Shown: in pieces, positions 52,853 through 61,231 of the stretch
How positions within the stretch are numbered: the first letter of the stretch is position 1
Layout of the letters: the number at the start of each line of letters is the position of its first letter
Assembly: GCF_965137005.1 (NCBI RefSeq)
Contig: NZ_CBCRXM010000003.1
Coordinates: 124,001 to 188,000 of the forward strand
Source of the DNA: Sphingomonas_O antarctica
Lineage (GTDB): Bacteria; Pseudomonadota; Alphaproteobacteria; Sphingomonadales; Sphingomonadaceae
Length of the DNA stretch: 64,000 bases
Direction of reading: 5' to 3'
Notes under the pieces: generated by a model
Seen by the model: the letters and a program-made list of their open reading frames with translations, nothing else
Told to the model about the DNA's origin: nothing
Database searches by the model: none
Program-made: the position numbers and the translations under genes

Positions 52853-53722
52853 CTATCGCGTCGGCACCGGCTCCGGCCCGGTCCAGTCGTAAAAGCCGCG
52901 GCCCGATTTCTTGCCGGTCCAGCCTGCCTCGACGTATTTCACGAGCAGCGGCGCGGGGCGGAATTTGGGGTCGCCGGTGCCGCTGTGCAGCACGCGGATG
53001 ATTTCGAGGCAGGTGTCGAGGCCGATGAAGTCCGCCAGCGTGATCGGCCCCATCGGGTGGTTGAGGCCGAGCCGGCAACCGGCGTCGATGTCCTGCATCG
53101 TCGCCACGCCTTCGCCCAGCGCAAAGATCGCTTCGTTGATCATCGGCATCAAAACGCGGTTGACGATGAACCCCGGCGCGTCGTTGGCGTGGACGATTTC
53201 CTTGCCCAGTTTGCGGCCAAAGGCTTCGACGGCGGCGAGCGTTGCGTCGCTAGTGGCGAGGCCGCGGATCAATTCGATCAGCCCCATCACCGGCACCGGG
53301 TTGAAAAAGTGCACACCGATGAACCGGCTGGCATCGGGCGCAGCCTGAGCCAGGCGCGTGATCGGGATCGACGACGTGTTGCTGGCGAGGATCGCGTCGG
53401 TGCGCAGCACCTTGCCGACCTCGGCGAAGATCGCGCGCTTGATCTCCTCGCGCTCAGTGGCCGCCTCGATAACGAGGTCGCACGGGCCGAAGTCGGCGGT
53501 CGACCCGACGGTCTTGATCCGCGCCAGCGTGGCGTCGCGGTCAGCGGTGGAAATCTTTTCTTTTTCGACCGACCGCGCGAGAATTTTGGCGATCCCGGCC
53601 ACGCCTTTGTCGGCCAAGGGCTTGTCACGGTCGCTGAGCAACACGTCATAACCCGCCGCCGCAGACACTTGCGCTATGCCCGCGCCCATTTGGCCCGCGC
53701 CGATAACCCCGATAATCTTCAT
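52853..53722 (-). CDS. 3-hydroxyacyl-CoA (3-hydroxybutyryl-CoA) dehydrogenase
   Basis: 289 aa; NAD-dependent oxidation of 3-hydroxyacyl-CoA. Rossmann motif VIGAGQMGAGIAQV, acidic end of strand 2 (LLSDRD), ASNTSSIPIT, FIGVHFFNPVPVMGLIELI with the catalytic His, and GFIVNRVLMPMINEA. The C-terminal dimerisation domain ends GFYDWTG. Single-function, without a crotonase domain. Divergent from the small PilZ gene. Confidence 0.94.
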   Translation of the reverse strand: MKIIGVIGAGQMGAGIAQVSAAAGYDVLLSDRDKPLADKGVAGIAKILARSVEKEKISTADRDATLARIKTVGSTADFGPCDLVIEAATEREEIKRAIFAEVGKVLRTDAILASNTSSIPITRLAQAAPDASRFIGVHFFNPVPVMGLIELIRGLATSDATLAAVEAFGRKLGKEIVHANDAPGFIVNRVLMPMINEAIFALGEGVATMQDIDAGCRLGLNHPMGPITLADFIGLDTCLEIIRVLHSGTGDPKFRPAPLLVKYVEAGWTGKKSGRGFYDWTGPEPVPTR

Positions 53723-53789
53723 TCAAAAAACCTTCTCGAACGATCCATTTGCAAAGCTGTCGTTAACCGCAAACGGCTAGGCTGACACC

Positions 53790-54137
53790 ATGTTCGCGAC
53801 ATCCCGCAGTTCCAAGGAAGCTCGCCGTGCCAATCGGCGCGCGCTGACTCTGCGTGCAGACCTGCGCGAAAGCGGATCGGCGCGGTATCCGGTCGACGTG
53901 CTGGACCTGAGCGAGACGGGATTTTCGTGCGAGTCCTGGGACATATTGGGGCTGGGCAAGACCGTGTTCCTGCAGATCGAAAGCTTTGCGCCGTTCCCCG
54001 CGCGCGTCATGTGGCGCGACGGCAATTTGCACGGTTTCCAATTCGTCCGCCCGCTTTACCCCGCAGTGGTCGATACCATCGCGCAGCGTTTCCGGTTTAC
54101 GGCGCCGTCGACGCCGGGCGCGCTTCGCACAGGCTGA
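53790..54137 (+). CDS. PilZ-domain protein
   Basis: 115 aa. RRANRRALTLRADLRE at the N-terminus supplies the Arg-rich c-di-GMP motif. DVLDLSETGFSCES is the (D/N)xSxxG strand, and VMWRDGNLHGFQFVRPL closes the barrel. Second c-di-GMP-type protein in the window. Its 3' end overlaps convergent egtD by 41 bases. The output is unknown. Confidence 0.85.
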   Translation: MFATSRSSKEARRANRRALTLRADLRESGSARYPVDVLDLSETGFSCESWDILGLGKTVFLQIESFAPFPARVMWRDGNLHGFQFVRPLYPAVVDTIAQRFRFTAPSTPGALRTG

Positions 54138-55026
54138 GCGCGAAGGCACCGTCGCCGGCCCATTCGCCGACCACCGTCCAGCCACCCGCCGCGAGCAACA
54201 AGCGCCCGGCGCGCGCGCTGTATTTATGGCTGTTTTCGGTGTGAATGGTCTCGCACGCCGCCATCGCAAAGTCTTTGCCGGCGACGGTGAACGCGACATC
54301 GGCCTCGCACCGCAAATGCATTTCGATGCGCGACAGATCGTCGTTCCATCGCGCTTCATGAGCAAAGGCACCGAGTGGAATCGTGCCGTCAAGCTCACGA
54401 TTGATCCGCGCCAGCAGGTTCAGGTTGAAGCGCGAGGTGACCCCGGCGGCATCGTCATACGCGCGGACCAACGTGCCGACGTCCTTGACCCGGTCCATGC
54501 CGATCAGCAGCCGTGAGTCCTCGCCCAGCGTCACGCGCATCCGGCGGAGCAGGTCGACCGCATCGGCGGGGACCAGGTTGCCGATCGTCGATCCGGGGAA
54601 AAAGCCGAGCTTGGGCAGGTCGGCAATCTCGGGCGGCAGCGCGATCGCATCCGAAAAATCGGCTTCGACCGGATAGACCGGCATATCGGGAAAGTCGGCG
54701 CGCAACGCGTCCGCCGTCGCCCGCAAGAAATCGCCCGAAATGTCAATCGGGACGTAGGCAGCGGGTGCCACCGCGCGGAGCAGGGTGCGCGTCTTGACCG
54801 AAGCACCCGAGCCGTATTCGACGATCGCGCAGCCGCTGCACGCCAGCGCCATTTCACCGGCGTGCGCGTCGAGCAACGCCTGTTCGGCGCGTGTCGGATA
54901 ATATTCGGGGATCCGGGTGATCTCCTCGAAAATTGCCGACCCCTGGTCGTCATAGAAATAGCGCGCGGGAATGGCGCGCGGACGTGCCGCAAGGCCCGCG
55001 AGAACGTCCCCCCGAAAATCGCTCAC
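54097..55026 (-). CDS. egtD: L-histidine N-alpha-methyltransferase EgtD
   Basis: 309 aa; trimethylates histidine to hercynine with SAM in ergothioneine synthesis. IPARYFYDDQGSAIFEEIT with the EITRIPEYYPTR continuation, IVEYGSGASVKTRTLL (SAM motif), FFPGSTIGNL, and the C-terminal CETIHTENSHKYS are family signatures. GTG 55026 is chosen because it lies 10 bases after the egtB stop and gives the normal length; the longer frame overlaps egtB. The ribosome site is weak. Confidence 0.94.
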   Translation of the reverse strand: MSDFRGDVLAGLAARPRAIPARYFYDDQGSAIFEEITRIPEYYPTRAEQALLDAHAGEMALACSGCAIVEYGSGASVKTRTLLRAVAPAAYVPIDISGDFLRATADALRADFPDMPVYPVEADFSDAIALPPEIADLPKLGFFPGSTIGNLVPADAVDLLRRMRVTLGEDSRLLIGMDRVKDVGTLVRAYDDAAGVTSRFNLNLLARINRELDGTIPLGAFAHEARWNDDLSRIEMHLRCEADVAFTVAGKDFAMAACETIHTENSHKYSARAGRLLLAAGGWTVVGEWAGDGAFALSLCEARPASTAP

Positions 55027-55036
55027 CGAAAATGAC

Positions 55037-56287
55037 TCAAAGGTCGCGCGCCAATCGCAATCCGGTGAACTGCCAGCGCGCCGAAGGCGGGAAGAAATTG
55101 CGGTACGTGGCGCGCGAGGTGCCGCGCGGCGTAGCGCAGCTGGCACCCTTTAGGACCATCTGCCCCGACATGAACTTGCCGTTATACTCGCCGACGGCAC
55201 CCTCGGCCGCGCGGAAACCGGGATGCGGCAAGAAAGCCGACGCGGTCCATTGCCATACGTCGCCGAACATCTGCGATAGACTCCTGCCTTCGGAGGGCAG
55301 AGTTCTCACCGGCCCGGCGTGATCGAGCTGATTGCCCGATGCCGGGTCGATCCCAGCGGCGGCGGATTCCCATTCGGCTTCGGTCGGCAGGCGGTATCCG
55401 GTCCAATGCGCATAGGCATTGGCTTCATAATGGCTGATATGCGTCACCGGTGCGGCGGGGTCACGGCGGGTGCAGCCATCGAGGCCGAATTGCTGCCAGT
55501 CCGAACGCCAGTGCAGGGGTGCCTCGATGGCATTCGTCTGAACCCATGCCCAGCCGTCGGACAACCAGAGCGAAGCGTCCTGATAACCGCCGGCATCGAC
55601 GAAATCCTGCCACTCGCCATTGGTGACCAGGCGATCGGCGAGCGCGTGGGGTGTGAGGTAGACCGTGTGGCGCGGGCCTTCGCAATCGAACGCGAATTCA
55701 TCGCCATCGTGGCCTATCTCGGCCAAACCGCTGCACCCCTCGATCCAGCCGAGGGGCGCGGCATCGCTGGTTTGTCGCGGCACGCGCGGCCACACTGCGG
55801 GGTCGGTCGGGTTGAGCGACATTAGGTGCAACAGATCGGTGAGCAGCAACTCCTGATGCTGCGCCTCGTGATGGCAACCGAGTTCGATCAGCGCGCGCGC
55901 ATCGGCTGGGAGCGCGGGCAGGGCCGCCTGCACCGCCGCATCGACATGCGCGCGATAATCACGGACGCGGTCGAGCGATGGCCGGGTGATCATTCCCCGC
56001 GCGGTCCGGGCATGACGCTGGCCCTCCGCCTCGTAATAGCTGTTGAACAGATAGGCGAAGTCCGCGTCGAACGGCTCGTAACCGGCGACGTGGTCGCGCA
56101 GTACAAAGGTTTCCAGGAACCATGTCGTATGCGCCAGATGCCATTTGGCCGGCGACGCATCGGGCATCGACTGAACCGTCGCGTCGGCGTCCGACAGCTG
56201 TGCCGCGAGGTCGAGCGTGAGGGCGCGGCGCGCGTTGAACGCCGCAAGCAAAGGAGAAGTCGCCGCCCCTGCGGCCAGCTTAGCCAT
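55037..56287 (-). CDS. egtB: Ergothioneine biosynthesis sulfoxide synthase EgtB
   Basis: 416 aa; iron-dependent C-S bond formation between hercynine and a thiol. A DinB-like domain with the iron His motifs WHLAHTTWFLETF and ELGCHHEAQHQELLL, and a C-terminal formylglycine-generating-enzyme-like domain (WLSDGWAWVQ, YRLPTEAEWESAA, QMFGDVWQWTASAF, GASCATPRGTSRATYRNF). Forms an egtB-egtD operon; neither egtA nor egtC is adjacent. Confidence 0.93.
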   Translation of the reverse strand: MAKLAAGAATSPLLAAFNARRALTLDLAAQLSDADATVQSMPDASPAKWHLAHTTWFLETFVLRDHVAGYEPFDADFAYLFNSYYEAEGQRHARTARGMITRPSLDRVRDYRAHVDAAVQAALPALPADARALIELGCHHEAQHQELLLTDLLHLMSLNPTDPAVWPRVPRQTSDAAPLGWIEGCSGLAEIGHDGDEFAFDCEGPRHTVYLTPHALADRLVTNGEWQDFVDAGGYQDASLWLSDGWAWVQTNAIEAPLHWRSDWQQFGLDGCTRRDPAAPVTHISHYEANAYAHWTGYRLPTEAEWESAAAGIDPASGNQLDHAGPVRTLPSEGRSLSQMFGDVWQWTASAFLPHPGFRAAEGAVGEYNGKFMSGQMVLKGASCATPRGTSRATYRNFFPPSARWQFTGLRLARDL

Positions 56288-56329
56288 GCAGGAACACTAA
56301 AAGAACATTCGCCGATTGCCTAGCGCAAA

Positions 56330-56872
56330 TCAGCGCGACTGGCCGGGCACCCACAAAATATCGTCCGCGCCATTGCCATTGGCGACGCGCGCGGCGGTAA
56401 ACAGCCAATCGGACAGGCGATTGATATAGGCGCGCGGCGCGGCATTCACGTCTGCCGCAACCAGCGCGCGTTCGGCCCGACGGGTCTCCGCCCGCGCGAC
56501 GTGCAGTGCCGCCGCCAACGCCGATCCGCCGGGCAGGACGAAACTCGTCAAAGGATGAAGCCCGGCATTCCACGCGTCGATTTCGCTTTCCAACCGGTCG
56601 ATTTGCGACTGAACGATCCGAAGCGCGCCTTCGATCCCTGACGGTGTCGCGATATCCGCACCCAGATCGAACATGTCGTTCTGGATCGTGGTCAATTGCG
56701 CGCGCAAATGCCCCTCGGCATGGACCGCCGCGACACCGATCAAGCTGTTGGCTTCATCGACATTGCCGATCGCCGCCATGATCGCGGAGGATTTGGCGAC
56801 GCGGCTGCCATCGACCAGCCCGGTCGTGCCGTCATCGCCGGTGCGCGTGTAGATCTTGTTGAGCTTGACCAC
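56330..56872 (-). CDS. Cob(I)alamin adenosyltransferase, PduO type
   Basis: 180 aa; makes adenosylcobalamin from cob(I)alamin and ATP. The N-terminal ATP loop KIYTRTGDDGTTGLVDGSRV, GNVDEANSLIG, and RAETRRAERALVAAD with YINRLSDWLF are diagnostic. The GTG start is 11 bases after the small membrane gene on the same strand. B12 handling here fits the B12-dependent MetH of this window. Confidence 0.93.
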   Translation of the reverse strand: MVKLNKIYTRTGDDGTTGLVDGSRVAKSSAIMAAIGNVDEANSLIGVAAVHAEGHLRAQLTTIQNDMFDLGADIATPSGIEGALRIVQSQIDRLESEIDAWNAGLHPLTSFVLPGGSALAAALHVARAETRRAERALVAADVNAAPRAYINRLSDWLFTAARVANGNGADDILWVPGQSR

Positions 56873-56883
56873 CGGCTAAAATG

Positions 56884-57114
56884 TCAGTGGCGGTTGAGCA
56901 GGAGCAGCACCACCACGACGAGAATGGCCGCGGCCTGAAAGCCGATGCGCGCAAACATCATCTTGTTCTGGCGAAGGCCCGAGGCACTGGGGCCGTTGCC
57001 CTGACTTTTCAGATCCTCCTCGGTCGTTTTGAGAAACGCGACGATGCCACGCACCAGGGCAAAGACCGCACCAGCGGCGAGGAGGACGATCAGGATGATC
57101 AGGAAAGCGTTCAT
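56884..57114 (-). CDS. Twin-transmembrane (HIG1-like) small protein
   Basis: 76 aa: a helix at residues 4-24, a polar loop (KTTEEDLKSQGNGPSASGLRQNKMMFARI) and a second helix near 55-72. The loop with QNKMMFARIGFQ is the pattern of HIG1_N-type proteins, which associate with respiratory complexes. It is co-transcribed with the adenosyltransferase gene (11-base gap). Role unknown. Confidence 0.8.
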   Translation of the reverse strand: MNAFLIILIVLLAAGAVFALVRGIVAFLKTTEEDLKSQGNGPSASGLRQNKMMFARIGFQAAAILVVVVLLLLNRH

Positions 57115-57170
57115 GCGTCTTATTTAGGCGCGGTCGAAGGAGAAACCAATGCGGGATTACGAACATCTAA

Positions 57171-57253
57171 CGTCACCCTGACGAAAGTCAGGGTCCATTC
57201 GCTGTCAGTTCGGGACAGAGCGCCAATGGACCCCGGATCAAGTCCGGGGTGAC
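57171..57253. repeat. Complete intergenic palindromic repeat unit
   Basis: Nested dyads: ACCCTGAC-GAAA-GTCAGGGT (57175-57194), ACCCCGGA-N5-TCCGGGGT (57230-57250), an inner GGGTCCATT...AATGGACCC pair and an outer CGTCACCC...GGGTGACG pair. Similar layout to the element within cysG at 59898-59996. It lies between the HIG1-like and gluQRS genes. Confidence 0.7.
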
Positions 57254-57255
57254 GG

Positions 57256-58110
57256 TTACGGTTTGGGATCGAAGCTGAAGCCGTGCGGGAGGCCGCCAGC
57301 CCGTAAATCCGCCGCCAGCGCGCGCCCATCGACCCCGCTGGCGCGCAAATCCGCGAGCGTCGCGCCGGAGGTGCGCTTGGCGAGGCGTTTCCCGTCCGCG
57401 CCGAGGATCAGTCGGTGATGGTGATAGATAGGCGTCGGCAGGTCGAGCAGCGCTTGAAGCAGGCGGTGGACATGCGTCGCGGTTAACAGATCCTGCCCGC
57501 GCACGATCTTTGTAATGCCCATAGCCGCATCGTCGACCGTCGCGGCGAGGTGGTAGCTGGTCCCGGCGTCCTTGCGCGCGGCGACCACGTCGCCGAAGAT
57601 TTCGGGCGTCGCGCGAATGTCGCCGACGAGCGTGTCGTGCCAGTGCAGTGGGCCGACGCGCGCGATGGCCTGTGCCATGTCCAGCCGCCACGCGAATGGC
57701 TGGGCGAAATCGAACGAGCGACCGCGACAAGTGCCGGGGTAAAGCGGCGGCTGTTCGCCTTGCGGCGCTCCGGCGGCTGCGGCGATATCGGCGCGGGTGC
57801 AGATGCAGCGATAGACCAGGCCCATATCGCGCAACTTCGCCAAAGCCGCATCATGCGCAGCGGCCTGTTCGGACTGGATCACCGGCGGCCCGTCCCAGTC
57901 CACGCCCAGCCAGTGCAGATCGTCAAAGATCGCCGTGACGAACTCCGGACGGCACCGCCCGCCGTCAATGTCTTCGATCCGCAATAGGAAGCGGCTAGCC
58001 GCACCGCGGGCCAACACCGCCGAGTAAGCGTGGCCGAGATGCAACAAACCCGTCGGCGATGGCGCGAAACGCGAAACCGCTTGACCGTCAAAGGGCGAAA
58101 ATGCTGTCAT
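57256..58110 (-). CDS. gluQRS: Glutamyl-Q tRNA(Asp) synthetase
   Basis: 284 aa, lacking the anticodon-binding domain of GluRS. RFAPSPTGLLHLGHAYSA (HIGH region), RIEDIDGGR, the zinc ligands near YRCICTRADI and YPGTCRG, and the degenerate KRLAKR in place of KMSKS. It attaches glutamate to queuosine in tRNA-Asp. ATG 58110 fits the family start; GTG 58140 is possible but has no ribosome site. Confidence 0.94.
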   Translation of the reverse strand: MTAFSPFDGQAVSRFAPSPTGLLHLGHAYSAVLARGAASRFLLRIEDIDGGRCRPEFVTAIFDDLHWLGVDWDGPPVIQSEQAAAHDAALAKLRDMGLVYRCICTRADIAAAAGAPQGEQPPLYPGTCRGRSFDFAQPFAWRLDMAQAIARVGPLHWHDTLVGDIRATPEIFGDVVAARKDAGTSYHLAATVDDAAMGITKIVRGQDLLTATHVHRLLQALLDLPTPIYHHHRLILGADGKRLAKRTSGATLADLRASGVDGRALAADLRAGGLPHGFSFDPKP

Positions 58111-58175
58111 GCGCCGGTCATGATTTGGATGTGTAACCACTAGCGATAGCGTAAGACGGGGAACTGGGGCTCAAC

Positions 58176-58742
58176 ATGTATCATCCCGACCTGATGCGAC
58201 ACCCCGATGGTTGCCCCGCGCTCGTGCTCAACGCGGACTATACGCCGCTGAGCTATTACCCGCTGTCGGTGTGGCCGTGGCAGACCGCGGTCAAGGCAGT
58301 GTTCCTCGATCGCGTCGATATCGTCGATACGTACCAACGCGAGGTGCGGTCGCCAAACCACAGCATCAAGCTGCCGTCGGTCATCGCGCTCAAATCCTTC
58401 GTGCGGCCATCGCAATATCCGGCGTTCACGCGTTTCAACCTGTTCCTGCGCGACCGGTTCGTCTGCCAATATTGCGGCACGCCCAAGGATCTGACCTTCG
58501 ACCATGTCATCCCGCGCGCCCAAGGTGGCAAGACGACGTGGGAAAACGTCGCCACCGCCTGCGCGCCGTGCAACCTCAAGAAGGGCGGGCGGACACCGAA
58601 ACAGGCGCACATGCCGCTGCACATCGCGCCGATCCGCCCGACCAGCTGGCAGCTGCAGGAACACGGGCGCGCATTTCCGCCGAACCATCTGCATTCGAGC
58701 TGGCGCGATTGGTTGTACTGGGATGTCGAATTGTTGGCTTAA
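58176..58742 (+). CDS. HNH endonuclease-like protein
   Basis: 188 aa. HNH core: CQYCGTPKDLTFDHVIPRAQGG (given as CQYCG and DHVIPRAQGG), then NVATACAPCNLKKGGRTP, with four zinc cysteines. N-terminal ALVLNADYTPLSYYPLSVW and a C-terminal SWRDWLYWDVELL are typical of a conserved family in alphaproteobacteria, not of phage homing enzymes. Biological role unknown. Overlaps the convergent ZntB gene by 4 bases. Confidence 0.9.
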   Translation: MYHPDLMRHPDGCPALVLNADYTPLSYYPLSVWPWQTAVKAVFLDRVDIVDTYQREVRSPNHSIKLPSVIALKSFVRPSQYPAFTRFNLFLRDRFVCQYCGTPKDLTFDHVIPRAQGGKTTWENVATACAPCNLKKGGRTPKQAHMPLHIAPIRPTSWQLQEHGRAFPPNHLHSSWRDWLYWDVELLA

Positions 58743-59692
58743 CGCGACCAGCGGCGCCACACGAAATAGACCGTTACACCGACCGCGACGAGCATACAAA
58801 AAACCGTGATCACCCAAAAACTCGCGGGGTGATGCTGGTACGGGATGCCGTCGACGTTCATCCCGAACAGCCCGGTGATGAAGGTCAGCGGCAGGAAAAT
58901 CATCGCGGCGATGGCGAGGATCAGGCTGCGCGTGTCGATCAATTCGGCGCGCAAATCGGTCAGCTGTTCGTGCATCAGCGCGCTGCGTTCGCGTATCGCC
59001 TCCAGTTCTTCGGCCATGCGCGCGGCGCGGTCGGCGGCTTCGGTCAAATGGCGGCGGTCATCCTCGGCCAGCCAGTCCCCTTGAATCTCGGCGAGTTCCT
59101 CAAGAGCCACGCGCTGCGGCTGCAGGAAGCGGCGATAGACGATGGCGCGCGACCGAATGCGGGCAATGTCGGCCCGCATCGCAAAGGCTCGCTTGGGATC
59201 GAGCATTTCCTCGCAATCGTCGAGCGAATCGCCCAGTTCGGCAACGTCGGGGTCGAGCTCGGCGGTGATCGCCGTCGCCATGACGCAGACGAGATCGCCC
59301 GCGTCGAGAATCTTGCCTTCGCCGAGTTGCCGCTCGACTTCGTGCGTGGCTTCGAGATCGGTCAATGCCACGGAGAACACACGCTTGTCCGACACCCACA
59401 ACCGCACCGACCCAAGCACATCGGGATGATCGGTTTCGCGCGTCACCGGCCCGCGCAGATTGACCAGCGCGCCGTCATCGAACGGTTCGGTCCGCGGTCG
59501 CGTCTCCATCGCCGTGAGTGCCGACACGATGATCTCGCTCAGCCCCTGCGCCTTGAGCCAGTCGCCGGTATCGGCGTGGCTGCCGGGCAAATGAACCCAG
59601 ACCAGCGGCGCCGTGCCAAGCGCCGCCGCCGCTTCATCGCGCGATACTTTCTTCGCGGCCTTGCCGTCGAAAACCCAGCAGCGTTCACCCAT
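58739..59692 (-). CDS. CorA-family zinc transporter ZntB-like
   Basis: 317 aa. A large N-terminal cytosolic domain with a long stalk helix (residues about 190-255) and two C-terminal membrane helices with the pore motif FGMNVDGIP between them. The G-I-P ending fits ZntB rather than Mg-specific CorA. Its 5' end overlaps the cysG-like gene by 8 bases, so co-transcription is likely. Confidence 0.88.
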   Translation of the reverse strand: MGERCWVFDGKAAKKVSRDEAAAALGTAPLVWVHLPGSHADTGDWLKAQGLSEIIVSALTAMETRPRTEPFDDGALVNLRGPVTRETDHPDVLGSVRLWVSDKRVFSVALTDLEATHEVERQLGEGKILDAGDLVCVMATAITAELDPDVAELGDSLDDCEEMLDPKRAFAMRADIARIRSRAIVYRRFLQPQRVALEELAEIQGDWLAEDDRRHLTEAADRAARMAEELEAIRERSALMHEQLTDLRAELIDTRSLILAIAAMIFLPLTFITGLFGMNVDGIPYQHHPASFWVITVFCMLVAVGVTVYFVWRRWSR

Positions 59693-60479
59693 CGGCCAGT
59701 TCCAATATTAGCGTCAGGCCGGGTTCCGGTTGATCGGGTGCCGGGCCGATTGTTCGCACTGCGTCGGCACGCGCGCGGGCGAGGATCGCCGGAGGGATTT
59801 CGGCGGAATGGTAGATGCGGTCGGCTTGGCCGAGGAGGCGGGCAGTGCGGACCGTTAGCTCGTCAGGGTCAGGGGAGGCCACCACTACCCTAACCATGTC
59901 ACCCCTGCGCAGGCAGGGGTCCAAGTTGCTTTCCTCATGAGATCTGGTTTCGCTTGGGGGGATCATCTGGGCCCCTGCCTGCGCAGGGGCGACAGTCAGA
60001 TTAAGGGTGCCGGAATCAAAGCCATCGTCGATCAATTCGCCAATGGCCCGCCGCCGTGCTGTCGGATCGGGCCAACGCAAGCGCAGTTGCTCGCGCGCTT
60101 TGTGCAGCGACCGCGCCAAATCACCGAGATGCGTCGGCAACACAGCTTCCAGCCGCTGCCGCAACGCGGCCGCCAATCCCGCGCTCGCCCCACCCGTCCC
60201 GACCGCCACCAACACAGGATCGCGGTCAACAATCGCTGGTAGCGTAAAATCGCACAGGTCGGGCCGATCGACGGCGTTGACGAGGATGCCGCGCGCCTTG
60301 AGCCGCGCCACCGCCGAATCGTCGTTATCGACGATCGCCAATTGCGCCTCGGCATCCTCCCCGACCACCTGCGCCCCGGCGCGCTCGAGCAAGCGGCGCT
60401 TCGCATCGGCCGTGTCGCCGGAGCCGACGAGAATCACCGGGCGTCCAGCAAGCCGCACGAAGATCGGCAGGCTATGCAC
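59685..60479 (-). CDS. cysG: Precorrin-2 dehydrogenase/ferrochelatase-like protein (CysG N-terminal type), with an in-frame repeat
   Basis: 264 aa. Residues 1-110 carry the NAD-binding siroheme-synthase domain (VILVGSGDTADAKRRLLERAGA, LVAVGTGGASAGLAAALRQRLE). A helical part follows to about 155. Residues about 161-194 are encoded by a palindromic repeat (APAQAGAQ, DPCLRRGD). The last 65 residues (VVVASPDPDELTVRTARLLG...) look like a shortened remnant of the uroporphyrinogen methyltransferase domain. GTG 60479 overlaps the ubiG stop by 8 bases. The enzyme likely works only in the N-terminal steps. Confidence 0.85.
   Translation of the reverse strand: MHSLPIFVRLAGRPVILVGSGDTADAKRRLLERAGAQVVGEDAEAQLAIVDNDDSAVARLKARGILVNAVDRPDLCDFTLPAIVDRDPVLVAVGTGGASAGLAAALRQRLEAVLPTHLGDLARSLHKAREQLRLRWPDPTARRRAIGELIDDGFDSGTLNLTVAPAQAGAQMIPPSETRSHEESNLDPCLRRGDMVRVVVASPDPDELTVRTARLLGQADRIYHSAEIPPAILARARADAVRTIGPAPDQPEPGLTLILELADG
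59898..59996. repeat. Palindromic repeat inserted in frame in the cysG-like gene
   Basis: GTCACCCCTGCGCAGGCAGGGGTCC at one end (parts: CACCCCTGC, GCAGGGGT) and GGCCCCTGCCTGCGCAGGGGCGAC at the other (parts: GCCCCTGCC, GCAGGGGC) in inverted order, about 99 bases apart. The ends and translated sequence (APAQAGAQ...DPCLRRGD) match the type of mobile palindromic element known from proteobacterial genes and intergenic regions. Confidence 0.75.
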
Positions 60480-61194
60480 GCACCGCCGTCAGGAAATGAT
60501 CGAGCGCCATACTGTCGCTGAGCACGAAACCGCGCGCAGGGGAAAAGCTCAGCCCGCTTTGATCGATCACGCGCAGGCCCGCAGCTTCGGCGGCAGCGCG
60601 GAGTTGCTCGGGCGCGACAAACCGGTCCCAATCATGCGTGCCGGGCGGAATGCCGCCCAGCGTTTCCCCGACCGAAATCATCGCGAAGCGCGACAAAGCG
60701 GTCTTGGCCGGGGTGGATAGGATCAGCAGTCCGCCCGGCGCGACCAGTGCTGCCAGTTGCGCGACAAACACCACCGGGTCCGCGACATGTTCGATGACTT
60801 CGAGACAGGTGACGAGGTCGAAACTTTCCCCCGCCACGACATCGGCATCCCCCTGCCGATACATCACGTCTAGACCGCCCGCCGCGGCATGCGCGCGCGC
60901 GACCGCCACGGTCTCCGCCGCCGCATCGACGCCGGTCACCGCCGCGCCCAGCCGCGCGAGCGGTTCGGCGAGCAATCCCGCACCACAGCCCATGTCGAGC
61001 GCGCGCTTGCCGCTCAGCGGGCGGCGGTCGGCGGAATCCAGATCCCAATGCCGGTCGGCCTGGTCGCGGATATAGCGCAGGCGCACCGGGTTGAGCTTGT
61101 GCAGCATCGCCGACGACCCGCGCGGATTCCACCACTCTGCGGCCATTGCGCCGAAACGCGCGGCTTCCTCCGGACGAACGGTTGCGCTTTCCAT
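60472..61194 (-). CDS. ubiG: 3-demethylubiquinone-9 3-O-methyltransferase UbiG
   Basis: 240 aa; two O-methylation steps of ubiquinone synthesis. SAM motif I ALDMGCGAGLLAEPLARLG, EVIEHVADPVVFV, GLLILSTPAKT, and the family opening with FGAMAAEWWNPRG and LNPVRLRYIRDQ. ATG 61194 matches the family start; a longer frame runs across lysC. Followed by the cysG-like gene with overlap. Confidence 0.95.
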   Translation of the reverse strand: MESATVRPEEAARFGAMAAEWWNPRGSSAMLHKLNPVRLRYIRDQADRHWDLDSADRRPLSGKRALDMGCGAGLLAEPLARLGAAVTGVDAAAETVAVARAHAAAGGLDVMYRQGDADVVAGESFDLVTCLEVIEHVADPVVFVAQLAALVAPGGLLILSTPAKTALSRFAMISVGETLGGIPPGTHDWDRFVAPEQLRAAAEAAGLRVIDQSGLSFSPARGFVLSDSMALDHFLTAVRA

Positions 61195-61231
61195 CGCCTG
61201 CACCCTACAGCGCCCCGACGAAAGGGGAAGC

